Assembly: GCA_963580455.1 (NCBI GenBank)
Contig: OY756971.1
Span: 13,787,001 to 13,851,000 of the forward strand
DNA from: Euonymus europaeus
Taxonomy: Eukaryota; Streptophyta; Magnoliopsida; Celastrales; Celastraceae
Length of the DNA stretch: 64,000 nt
Reading direction: 5' to 3'
The translations under genes were made by a program, and so were the position numbers. Shown piece after piece: positions 26,061-35,650 of the stretch (positions are counted from its first letter, which is position 1; each line of letters begins with the position of its first letter). The notes beneath the pieces are model-generated. The model did not search any database, was not told the DNA's origin, and was given only the letters and a program-made list of their open reading frames with translations.

Positions 26061-28857
26061 ATTTAGCATAGAAGAACAATAAAAGGTGTACACCGAGCAA
26101 CTTTGACGGTTCGAAGTTGCTCAACTCTCTCTATGGAGGAGCTTTTTACAATTTTGTTGATTTGTCATAGAAAGTTGCGGTTTTTGCATAGAAATAATCT
26201 AGAAAGCTTATACTCATAAAATTTGACTTAGAAGCACAATAAAAAGTGTACACCGAGTAACTTTGATGGTCCGAAGTTGCTCAACTCTCTCTATGGAAGA
26301 GATTTTAACGGCTTTGTCTGTTTTTCATTTAAAGTTAGTGTTTTGCAATCGTAATAATCAAGGAAGCTTATACTCGTAAAATTTGACATAGAAGAACATT
26401 AAAAAGTGTACACTGAGCAACTTTGATGGCCAGAAGTTTCTCAACTCTATATATGGAGAAGCTTTTAACAGTTTTGTCCATTTGTCAAAGAAAGTTGTTG
26501 TTTTGGCATCGAAATAATCTTCGAAGCATATACTCGAAAAATTTGACATAGAAGCATAATAAAAAGTGTACACTGAGCAATTTTGATGGTCCAAAGTTGC
26601 TCAACTCTCTCTATGGACGAGGTTTTAACAATTTTGTCCATTTGTCATAGAAAGTTGGGGTTTTCGAATCGAAATAATCTTGGAAGCATATACTCATAAA
26701 ATTTGGCATAGAATAATTATAAAAAGTGTACACCGAGCAACTTTGATGGTTCGAAGTTGCTCAACTCTTTCTATGGAAGAGATTTTAATGGCTTTGTCCA
26801 TTTGTCATAGAAAGTTAATGTTTTGCCGTCGTAATAATCTAGGAAGCTTATACTCGTAAAATTTGACATAGAAGAATATTAAAAAGTGTATACCGAGCAA
26901 CTTTGATGGTCCGAAGTTGCTCAACTCTCTCTATGGAGGGGGTTTTGACGGCTTTGTCCATTTGTCATACGAAGTTGGTGTTTTGGCATCGAAATATTTT
27001 TGAAAGCTTATACTCGTAACATTTGACATAGAAGCACAATAAAAAGTTTACACCAAGCAACTTTGATGGTCCGAAGTTGTTCAACTTTCTCTATGGAGAA
27101 GCTTTTAACAGTTTTGTCCATCTGTCATAGAAAGTTGGTGTTTTGGCATCAAAATAATCCAGGAAAATTATACTCATAAAATTTGACATAGAAAAACAAT
27201 AAAAAGTGTACACCGAGCAACTTTGATTGTCCGAAGTTGCTCAACTCTCTCTATGGAAGAGATTTTAACGGTTTTGTTACATTTGTCATAGAAAGTTGGA
27301 ATTTTCTCATCGTAATAATCTAGGAAGCATATACTCGTAAAATTTAAGGTAGAAGAATATTAAAAAGTGTACACTGAGCAACTTTGACGGTCCGAAGTTG
27401 CTCAACTCTCTCTATGGAGGAGCTTTTGATGGCTTTTGTCAATTTGTCATAGAAAGTTGGTGTTTTGGCGTCGAAATAATCTTTGAAGCTTATACTCGTA
27501 AAATTTGACATAGAAACAGAATAAAAATTTTACACCAACTAACTTTAATGGTCTGAAGTTGTTCAACTCTCTCTATGGAGGAGTTTTTAACAGTTTTGTC
27601 CATTTGTCATAGAAAGTTGTTGTTTTGGCAACGAAATAATTTAGGAAGCTTATACTCATAAAATTTGGCTTAGAATAACTATAAAAAGTGTACATCGAGC
27701 AACTTTGTTAGTCCGACGTTGCTCAAGTCTCTCTGAGGAAGAGATTTTAACGGCTTTGTCCATTTGTCATAGAAAGTTAATGTTTTGCCATCGTAATAAT
27801 CTGGGAAGCTTATACTCGTAAAATTTGACGTAGAAGAATATTAAAAAGTATATACCGAGCAACTTTGATTGTCCGAAATTGCTCAACTCTCTCTATGAAG
27901 GAGTTGCTGACGGATTTTGTCCATTTGTCATAGAAAGTTGGTGTTTTGGCATCGAAATAATATTTGAAGCTTATACTCGTAAAATTTGACATAGAAGCAC
28001 AATAAAAAGTTTACACCAACCAACTTTGATGGTCCGAAGTTGTTCAACTCTCTCTATGGTGGAGCTTTTAACAGTTTTGTCCAATTGTCATAGAAAGTTG
28101 GTGTTTTGTCATCGTAATAATCTAGGAAAATTATACTCTTAAAATTTGACATAGAAAAACTATAAAAAGTGTACACCGAGCAACTTTGTTGGCCCGAAGT
28201 TTCGCAACTCTCTCTATGGAGGAGCTTTTAACGGCTTTGTCCATTTCTCATAGAAAGTTGGTGTTTTGCCATCGTAATAATCTAGGAAGCTTATACTCGT
28301 AAAATTTGACATAGAAGAATATTAAAAAGTGTACACCGAGCAATTTTGAAGGTTCGAAGTTGCTCCACTTTCTCTATGGAGGAGCTTCTAACGGCTTTGT
28401 CCATTTCTCATAGAAAGTTGGAGTTTTTGCAATTAAATAATCTTGAGGCTTTTACTCGTAAAATTTGGCATAGAAGAACAATAAAATGTGTACACCAGGC
28501 AGCTTTGACCGTCTTAAGTTGTTCAACTCTCTCTATGGAGGAGCTTTTAACAATTTTGTGCATTTCTCATAGAAACTTGGGGTTTTGTCATCGAAATAAT
28601 CGAGGAATCTTATACTCATAAAATTTGATATAGAATAACAAAAAAAACTGTACACTGAGCAACTTTGATGGTATGAAGTTGCTCAACTCTCTCTATGGAA
28701 GTGCTTTTAACGGCTTTGTCTATTTATCATAGAAAGTTAGTGTTATGCCATCGATATTATCTAGGAATCGTAGACTCGTAAAATTTGACATAGAAGAACA
28801 TTAAAGGTGTACACCGAGCAACTTTGATGGTTCGAAGTTGCTCAACTCTCTCTATGG

Positions 28858-28862
28858 AAGAG
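28858..28862. repeat. Target-site duplication AAGAG (left, outer LTR)
   Basis: AAGAG ends the satellite directly before TGATTGGGATG and reappears at 32391-32395 directly after GGGCAAGTCA. In uninterrupted monomers the site reads TATGGAAGAG followed by CTTTTAACGG with a single AAGAG. That is what a 5-bp staggered integration predicts. Confidence 0.9.
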
Positions 28863-29039
28863 TGATTGGGATGATATTTTGCATATTTTTGTGGAGTTTT
28901 GAAAGTAAAACGTTGTGTTTCAATGCTTAAATACCACATTTTAGGTTTGAGTTGCCGAAATCCATGTTAATGAGCCAATGCATAATTCAACACTTTGACA
29001 TAGTCATTTTAAGTGTTTTCTAGTGGTTCAAGTTGGTTT

Positions 29040-29044
29040 GGTAG
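29040..29044. repeat. Target-site duplication GGTAG (left, inner LTR)
   Basis: GGTAG stands immediately before TGTGATATCC and again at 30954-30958 directly after GGGGCGTGACA. This is a 5-bp duplication created when the inner element entered the outer LTR. Confidence 0.9.
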
Positions 29045-29294
29045 TGTGATATCCTGACCGAAAATAATAGAAACATTGAACATTAGGGTGACACGTGTAC
29101 AACGGTACACTAATGGATGTAATAATTAAATTTGAGTTTAGTGTAATAATTAACTATATGGGTGTGAATAAGTGAGAATAATAATAATAATACAAATAAA
29201 GTAGAGAAATTACCTGGATGGAGGCGAAATACACACATTTGTTGTCAATTGTATTAAATAAGAGAAACAAAGTAAAAATGGATTCAATTTTTAT

Positions 29295-29302
29295 TATAAA
29301 TA
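29295..29302 (+). promoter_or_regulatory. Possible TATA box of the inner LTR
   Basis: TATAAATA lies about 20-25 bases before a long A/G tract (about 29320-29370) and about 75 bases before a GC-rich segment resembling a transcribed leader. The position inside an LTR fits a U3 promoter, but AT-rich DNA gives such strings by chance and no start site can be seen. Confidence 0.3.
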
Positions 29303-30337
29303 TCTGAAATTGGTTTAAAAGAAAAAGGAAAGAAACAGAAACAGAAAAAGACAAAAAGAAAAGAGAAACGCGATTCTCGCGTCCTAGACTTCGCCGGCGC
29401 CGATCTCCTCCGTCCGGCCACCTCAGGTGACGAGGCTGGTACCAATCTCTTCGTCTCTTCGAGACGTATGAAATTGCTTCAAGAATCACCTCGATCGGAG
29501 CTGTATATCTCCGGGAAAAGCCGTCGGAAGTTTCGGCCACCGCGAGCTTCGACAGTCGATTTCTCCCTCCTCCGATCTCCGATTGATGCAAGGTCACCAC
29601 CGTTGAGTTCGTCTCGAAGAGTAATACAAAGCCCAGTTGGTGATTTCCAGCGAAAGTCGCCGGATCTCCGGTGACCCGAATAGGGGTATTTCGGGTACTA
29701 TTTGACCCGTTTGATTTTTTGGGTAAAAAATTACATTTTCAACTAGATCGTATATTTTACGTATTTACGCGATATTTGAACGTATTTGGGTACTGGTATG
29801 TGCATTTTGGTGTAGAACTGGTATATGAGGCTTAATGATGTACGTCGGGAAAAATTATACGGGGAAGCATTGGTTCGAGTAAGATGTGAGGCACGCTTCA
29901 CGAGGTAGGGAATACTATAACTTTGCGTTAATTTGGGAATTTTGGAATTTCAGTTTAATCGATAATTCGATAAGTCTTGCGAAATATTTAATAGAGATTT
30001 TTCTGATGTAAATGTTTGGTTGGTTAAGGTGGAAATTGTGGGTTTTTGTGTGGTAAGTTATCGAAGTTTCTTGTAGTGCATCAATTGTGAATGAATGCTC
30101 GGCATAAGTGTCTACTGCTAATGTGGATTGTGTGTCCATGTTTCAGTGTAAATGGTTGCAGTGAATGATTCTATTATGTGGTAACCCCCTACTTCTCATT
30201 GAGAAAAGTGTTGTCTTTATATTGAATGCATGTGATTGAACATCTGTTTATATCTGGGAATTATGGAGATTGCGGGGGTTGTGATGTGGAGATTGCAGAG
30301 ATGTGGAAGAGGCCTGTACGTACAGTGGGTAATAATC

Positions 30338-30418
30338 CGAGTAAGGATTCGCTATGCGGCCACATAGCGAATGGGTGGCAAGTCCCGGGTAGAAGAAAGT
30401 GCCTACCTTCCTTACTCG
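30338..30418 (+). repeat. Nested inverted repeats in the inner LTR
   Basis: An inner perfect 10-bp hairpin, ATTCGCTATG (30347-30356) with CATAGCGAAT (30363-30372) and the 6-base loop CGGCCA, is enclosed by a perfect 9-bp outer pair. The outer arms are CGAGTAAGG (30338-30346) and CCTTACTCG (30410-30418). The upstream outer arm abuts the inner hairpin directly. This would fold as a stable RNA or cruciform. Its role in the element is unknown. Confidence 0.85.
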
Positions 30419-30426
30419 TAAATTGA

Positions 30427-30519
30427 TTCCGGCAATGAGGTCGGAAAGCGGAGAAAATTGCTTTCGATGAGGAGGTCGAAAAGCGGAGAAAATAGTTCCG
30501 ACAATGAGGTCGAAAGGCG
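30427..30519 (+). repeat. Short tandem repeat (34-35 bp) in the inner LTR
   Basis: Two units of 34 and 35 bases (30427-30460 and 30461-30495) and a partial third (30496-30519) share GAGGTCG, then GAAA and GCGGAGAAAAT. Subrepeats like this are common in LTR U3/R regions. Confidence 0.8.
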
Positions 30520-30630
30520 TTCGAGCTAGTGACAGATGGTCGAGGCGGGTTGAGGAATAAAAGTGTTATTTAAATTGCCGTGCTTCTGTCAATAATTATT
30601 TGTGTATGATTGTGTGTGAATACGGTATTC

Positions 30631-30654
30631 CCTACTGAGCTTCGGCTCATCCCC
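30631..30654 (+). promoter_or_regulatory. Conserved LTR hairpin motif with TTCG loop
   Basis: TGAGC and GCTCA pair around the tetraloop TTCG at 30636-30649, inside CCTACTGAGC...GCTCATCCCC. The element at 62878 carries the same motif on the minus strand with a different loop (63393-63407). This motif recurs in plant Tekay-type LTRs. Its function is not known to me. Confidence 0.65.
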
Positions 30655-30953
30655 TACTTCCCATTGTTTTGTTTTCAGGTGAAACAACTGTGACGAGACT
30701 GGGAGTGCAGACAGGACAGGGCAGTCGATGTACATACCAGAGTCGCTGCGTAAGGGTTGAGTGAACCCAGTGGGTTGGGATGGCTGAGCTGGAGTCTCAA
30801 CCGGTTATATGATACTATTCTATACTTATAAAGTTAACACCTATATTTTAAGTATATTGATAATTATATTATTTAAAATGTTTTGTTGAGTTTGGAAAAA
30901 GAAAGAGTCGATAGTGTGTTACACGTCACGTGCCGGCAGGTCGGGGCGTGACA

Positions 30954-30958
30954 GGTAG
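30954..30958. repeat. Target-site duplication GGTAG (right, inner LTR)
   Basis: Second copy of GGTAG, directly after GGGGCGTGACA. Removing the inner LTR and one GGTAG rejoins the outer LTR as TTTGGTAG followed by CTTAGAG. Confidence 0.9.
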
Positions 30959-31226
30959 CTTAGAGATACAAAATCCAAGTTTTGGGCATAATGGTTGAAG
31001 TTGTGGAAATGCTATCTCTTAAGCATTTGAGTTTTAATATGCCGAATTTTGTTCTATCAACCTAAAAATGGTTTTGACACTTGTTTAAGTATGTTTCAGT
31101 CATTTATGACTTGTTTGAATGATTTTTGTAGGGTTCGGATTGATCGGGATTGAATATGGAAGAAAATGCATAAAAGGAGCTGCAAAACTGAAGTTTACTG
31201 TCAACCGTCCGGAGGCATATCAAAAG

Positions 31227-31385
31227 CCGTCCGGACGGACAAAGAAGAAAGGCGGACAGTGGCATTTTCAAGCATATCCGTCCGGACAGTACTGTTCACC
31301 GTCCGGACGGTTGAAGAAGAAAGCCGGACAGTGCTGTTTTCAAGCATATCTGTCCGGACAGCACTGCGGAATAATTTTCGGGTCA
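31227..31385 (+). repeat. 72-bp repeat with GTCCGGAC palindromes in the outer LTR
   Basis: A 72-base unit starting AAGAAGAAAG occurs at 31242 and 31314. Through this stretch the palindrome GTCCGGAC recurs, in CCGTCCGGACGG at 31227-31238 and 31299-31310, CCGTCCGGAC at 31278-31287 and TGTCCGGACA at 31351-31360. The GC-rich palindromes stand out against the AT-rich LTR. They are probably U3/R subrepeats and give spurious small open frames on both strands. Confidence 0.85.
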
Positions 31386-32390
31386 ACTTTTGAAGGTGCA
31401 AATGATCGAATTTGAAGAAACTTTCTTCTAAAAAGTTGAAGTAGACATCCAGATATTTCCAACGAGTGCTCATACGCATAAATCCATTGAGAATTGAAGT
31501 CTGTGGAATTAATACAAGATACTGCCTTGAACAGTTCCAATAATTTCGGGTTTTATGATTTTTACTCAATTCTTGAAGGGCAAACTTGTCTAATTACTTT
31601 ATTTGACCAATGGGACTTATTTGTAATAGGTTAGGATGGTCTTTTAAGAGAGGTATGAGGGTTTTATGGGTTATGATACCCTATTCTTTGAAAACACTCA
31701 TTTTGGCCGAAAATACATTATTCTCTAAGGTTTTTGTTCTCTTACCTTGTTCTTCATCTTTGATTCTTGCTTGGGGTTCGAAAATAAGTCTATTGAAGAT
31801 TGCTAGGAGTCTTGGAGACCCAACCAACTAGAAGAAGAATTTCTTCCTCCTTGTAGAGCTTGAGAAGAGCCCAAGTTGGATTACCCTCAACTTCTATTTG
31901 TAGATTGGAAGGCCGATTCACCTCAACATTCGACATTGGATTTGATCTCTAAACTCCTTTTCCTTATTGTTATTTCATTTTATTATCACATTTGCATTCA
32001 TAGTTTTAGTTTAATCTACTTGAATATTTCCATTCCGATTTAGTTTGTTCTTGAACATTTTATGTTATGTTTTACATGTTATTATGTTGTGCTTATTTCC
32101 ATTTTGATTTTCTGCAATAGTTTAGTATTTAATTCTCATTTCGTATATTAGGGTTTAGTTCAATCAATCACCCCAAGAGGGAAAACCGAATCTAACCCAT
32201 GGTTAGTGCAATTTTGACACACTTAACATTGTGAATACCATATTTAATTAAGTAATTAGGTTAATAATTCATAGACCCAAGCCGAAACCAAAAGTCTTTG
32301 TGAGACGATTTGGGATTCACTCCTATTATTACTTTGACAAACCTACACTTGGGAAAGCGTTAATCCACTTACCTATTTTGGGCAAGTCAA

Positions 32391-32395
32391 AGAGC
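32391..32395. repeat. Target-site duplication AAGAG (right, outer LTR)
   Basis: Second copy of AAGAG, after which the satellite continues with CTTTTAACGG exactly where the left part stopped. Confidence 0.9.
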
Positions 32396-35300
32396 TTTTA
32401 ACGGCTTTGTCCATTTGTCATAGAAAGTTGGGGTTTTGTCATCAAAATAATCTAAGAAGCTTATACTCATAAAATTTGACATATAAGAACAATAAAAAGT
32501 GTACACCGAGCAACTTTGATGGTCCGAAGTTGCTCAACTCCCTTTATGGGGGAGCTTTTAACGGCTTTGTCCATTTCTCATAGAAAGTTCGTGTTTTAGC
32601 AATTAAATAATCTTGAAACTTATACTCGTAAAATTTAGCATAGAAGAACAATAAAAGGTGTACACCAAGCAACTTTGACGGTCCGAAGTTGCTCAACTCT
32701 CTCTATGGAAGAGCTTTTAACAATTTTATGCATTTCTCATAGAAACTTGGGGTTTTGTCATCAAATAATCTAGGAAGCTTATACTCATAAAATTCGATAT
32801 AGAATAACAAAAAAAACTGTACACTGAGCAACATTGATGGTATGAAGTTGCTCAACTCTCTCTATGGAAGCGCTTTTAACGGCTTTGTCTATTTATCATA
32901 GAAAGTTAGTGTTTTGCCATCGATATAATCTAGGAATCTTAGACTCGTAAAATTTGACATAGAAGAACATTAAAAGGTGTACACCGAGCAACTTTGATAG
33001 TCCAAAGTTGCTCAACTCTCTCTATGGAAGAGCTTTTAACGGCTTTGTCCATTTGTCATAGAAAGTTGGGGTTTTGTCATCGAAATAATCTAGGAAGCTT
33101 ATACTCATAAAATTTGACATATAAGAACAATAAAAAGTGTACTTCGAGCAACTTTGATGGTCCGAAGTTGCTCAACTCCCTTTATGGGGGAGATTTTAAC
33201 GGCTTTGTCCATTTCTCATAGAAAATTGGGGTTTTGTCATTGAAATAATCTAGGAAGCTTATACTCATAAAATTTGACATAGAATAACAATAAAAAGTGT
33301 ACACCGAGCAACTTTGACATTCCAAAGTTTCTCAAATCTCTATGGAAGAACTTTTAACGTCTTTGTCCATTCGTCATAGAAAGTTAGTGTTTTGCAATCG
33401 AAATAATCTAGGAAGGTTATACCCGTAAAATTTGGCATAGAATAACTATAAAAAGTGTACACCGAGCAACTTTGATAGTCCGAAGTTGCTTAACTCTCTC
33501 TATGGAAGAGATTTTAACGGCTTTGTCCATTTGTCATAGAAAGTTAGTGTTTTGCCATCGTAATAACCTAGGAAGCTTATACTCGTAAAATTTGACGTAG
33601 AAGAATATTAAAAAGTGTACACCGAGCAACTTTGATGGTCCGAAATTGCTCAACTCTCTCTATGGAAGAGCTTTTAACGGCTTTGTCCATTTGTCATAGG
33701 AAGTTGGTGTTTTGGCATCGAAATAATCTTGGAAGCTTATACTTATAAAATTTGACATAGAAGCACAATAAAAAGTCTACACCAAGCAACTTTGATGGTC
33801 CGAAGTTTCTCAACTCTCTCTATGGAGGAGTTTTTAACAGTTTTGTTCATTTGTCATAGAAAGTTGGTGTTTTGGCAACGAAATAATTTAGGAAGCTTCT
33901 ACTCATAAAATTTGGCATAGAATAACTATAAAAAGTGTACACCGAACAACTTTGATAGTCCGAAGTTGCTCAAGTCTCCCAATGGAAGAGATTTTAACGG
34001 CTTTGTCCATTTGTCATAGAAAGTTAGTGTTTTGCCACCGTAATAACCTAGGAAGCTTATACTCATAAAATTTGACGTAGAAGAATATTAAAAAGTGTAC
34101 ACCGAGCAACTTTGATGGTCCGAAATTGCTCAACTCTCTCTATGGAGGAGCTTTTAACGGCTTTGTCCATTTGTCATAGGAAGTTGGTGTTTTGGCATCG
34201 AAATAATCTTGGAAGCTTATACTTATAAAATTTGACATAGAAGCACAATAAACAGTCTACACCAAGCAACTTTGATGGTCCGAAGTTTCTCAACTCTCTC
34301 TATGGAGGAGTTTTTAACAGTTTTGTCCATTTGTCATAGAAAGTTGGTGTTTTGGCAACGAAATAATTTAGGAAGCTTCTACTCATAAAATTTGGCATAG
34401 AATAACTATAAAAAGTCTACACCGAACAACTTTGATAGTCCGAAGTTGCTCAAGTCTCCCAATGGAAGAGATTTTAACGGCTTTGTCCCATTTGTCATAG
34501 AAAGTTAGTGTTTTGCCATAGTAATAATCAAGGAAGCTTATACTCGTAAAATTTGACGTAGAAGAATATTAAAAAGTGTATACCGAGCAACTTTGATAGT
34601 CCAAAGTTGCTCAACTCTCTCTATGGAAGAGATTTTAACGGCTTTGTCCATTTGTCATAGAAAGTTAGTGTTTTGCCATCGTAATAATCTAATAATCTTA
34701 TACTTGTAAAAGTTTACGTAGAAGAATATTAAAAAGTGTATACCGAGCAACTTTGATTGTCCGAAGTTTCTCAACTCTCTCTATGAAGGAGCTTTTGACG
34801 GCTTTTGTCCATTTGTCATAGAAAGTTGGTGTTTTGGCATCGAAATAATATTTGCAGCTTATACTCGTAAAATTTGACATAGAAGCACAATAAAAAGTTT
34901 ACACCAACCAACTTTGATGGTCCGAAGTTGTTCAACTCTCTCTATGGTGGAGCTTTTAACAGTTCTGTACATTTGTCATAGAAAGTTGGTGTTTTGTCAT
35001 CGTAATAATCTAGGAAAATTATACTCATAAAATTTGACATAGAAAAACAATAAAAAGTGTACACCGAGCAACTTTGATGGCCCGAAGTTTCTCAATTCTC
35101 TCTATGGAGGAGCTTTTAACGGCTTTGTCCATTTCTCATAGAAAGTTGATGTTTTACCATCGTAATAATCTAGGAAGCTTATAGTCGTAAAATTTGACGT
35201 ATAAGAATATTAAAAAGTGTACACCGAGCAAATTTGATGGTTCGAAGTTGCTCCACTCTCTCTATGGAGGAGCTTCTAACGGCTTTGTCCATTTCTCATA

Positions 35301-35579
35301 GAAAGTTGGAGTTTTTGCAATTAAATAATCCTGAGGCTTATACTCATAAAATTTGGCATAGAACAACAATAAAATGTGTACACCAGGCAGCTTTGACCGT
35401 CGAAAGTTGTTCAACTCTCTCTATGGTGGAGCTCTTAACGATTTTGTGCATTTCTCATAGAAACTTGGGGTTTTGTCATCAAAATAATCTAGGAAGCTTA
35501 TACTCATAAAATTTGATATAGAATAACAAAAAAAACTGTACACTGAGCAACTTTGATGGTATGAAATTGCTCAACTCTC

Positions 35580-35650
35580 TCTATGGAAGCGCTTTTAACG
35601 GCTTTGTGTATTTGTCAAAGAACATTAAAAATTGTACACCGAGCAACTTT
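35580..35650 (+). repeat. Shared-deletion monomer, copy 1 of 4
   Basis: TATTTGTCA is joined to AAGAACATT at 35616, removing about 76 bases including the AAGCTT site. The same junction recurs at about 38594, 42000 and 43536. The two parent sequences share TCA/ATCA at the join, consistent with a single microhomology deletion that was later copied. Confidence 0.85.

Larger units (their letters stand above)
1..28862 (+). repeat. 160-bp tandem satellite array, left block
   Basis: This block holds head-to-tail monomers of about 160 bp, roughly 180 copies, all in one orientation and beginning mid-monomer at base 1. Landmarks recur every 159-161 bases in the order GTGTACAC, GAGCAACTT, a spacer, AAGTTGCTC, CTCTCTCTATGG, CTTTTAACGGCTTTGTCC, GTCATAGAAAGTT, AATAATCTAGGAAGCTTAT and AAAATTTGACATAGAAG. 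Monomers differ by scattered substitutions, short indels and a few truncations, and recognisable variant subtypes recur. I see no gene, RNA gene or inverted segment here. Length and AT-rich composition fit plant centromeric or pericentromeric satellites (150-180 bp is usual), but that placement is inference. The block ends at the target-site duplication AAGAG of the retroelement insertion. Confidence 0.97.
29045..30953 (+). mobile_element. Inner solo LTR, Tekay/Del-like, 1,909 bp
   Basis: TG...CA termini (TGTGATATCC ... GGGGCGTGACA) and flanking GGTAG mark a complete LTR. It has no internal coding domain, so it is a solo LTR. The 3' end GGGGCGTGACA and the CCTACTGAGC...GCTCATCCCC motif before TTTTCAGGTGA are familiar from LTRs of plant chromoviruses of the Tekay/Del type (Ty3/gypsy), which also have long LTRs. 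Visible inside are a possible TATA box, a purine-rich tract, a GC-rich leader-like stretch (29.37-29.68 kb), short tandem repeats and two strong inverted repeats. The lineage is knowledge-based recognition and was not checked by alignment. Confidence 0.85.
28863..32390 (+). mobile_element. Outer solo LTR, interrupted by a second LTR
   Basis: This segment starts TGATTGGGATG, ends GGGCAAGTCA (TG...CA termini) and is flanked by AAGAG. Without the nested element and its extra TSD copy it is about 1,614 bp. There is no gag, protease, reverse transcriptase or integrase frame, primer-binding site or second LTR, so it is a solo LTR left by LTR-LTR recombination. Length and the 3' end style (a GGGATTCACTCC stretch, then ACTTGGGAAAGCG) look like LTRs of the Athila/Tat branch of plant Ty3/gypsy elements. 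I hold that lineage call loosely. A database search with the joined halves would settle it. Confidence 0.85.

Noticed and set aside
29154..29600. 148-codon open frame on the minus strand and a 68-codon frame on the plus strand in the inner LTR
   Set aside because: They lie in the GC-rich leader-like part of a solo LTR, have low-complexity translations and match no retroelement protein that I recognise.
31119..31569. Overlapping open frames of 75-122 codons in the outer LTR
   Set aside because: They run through the 72-bp GTCCGGAC repeat in several frames at once, which is typical of repeat-generated frames.
28863..32390. Full-length autonomous retrotransposon
   Set aside because: The 3.5 kb is fully accounted for by one LTR nested in another. 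There is no reverse transcriptase, integrase or gag frame and no internal primer-binding site between two matching LTRs.
30970..32390. Host gene fragment captured in the outer LTR (AT-rich stretch with TTCTTCCTCCTTG and similar)
   Set aside because: No frame or splice-site pattern is convincing, and the stretch is continuous with the LTR 3' end.
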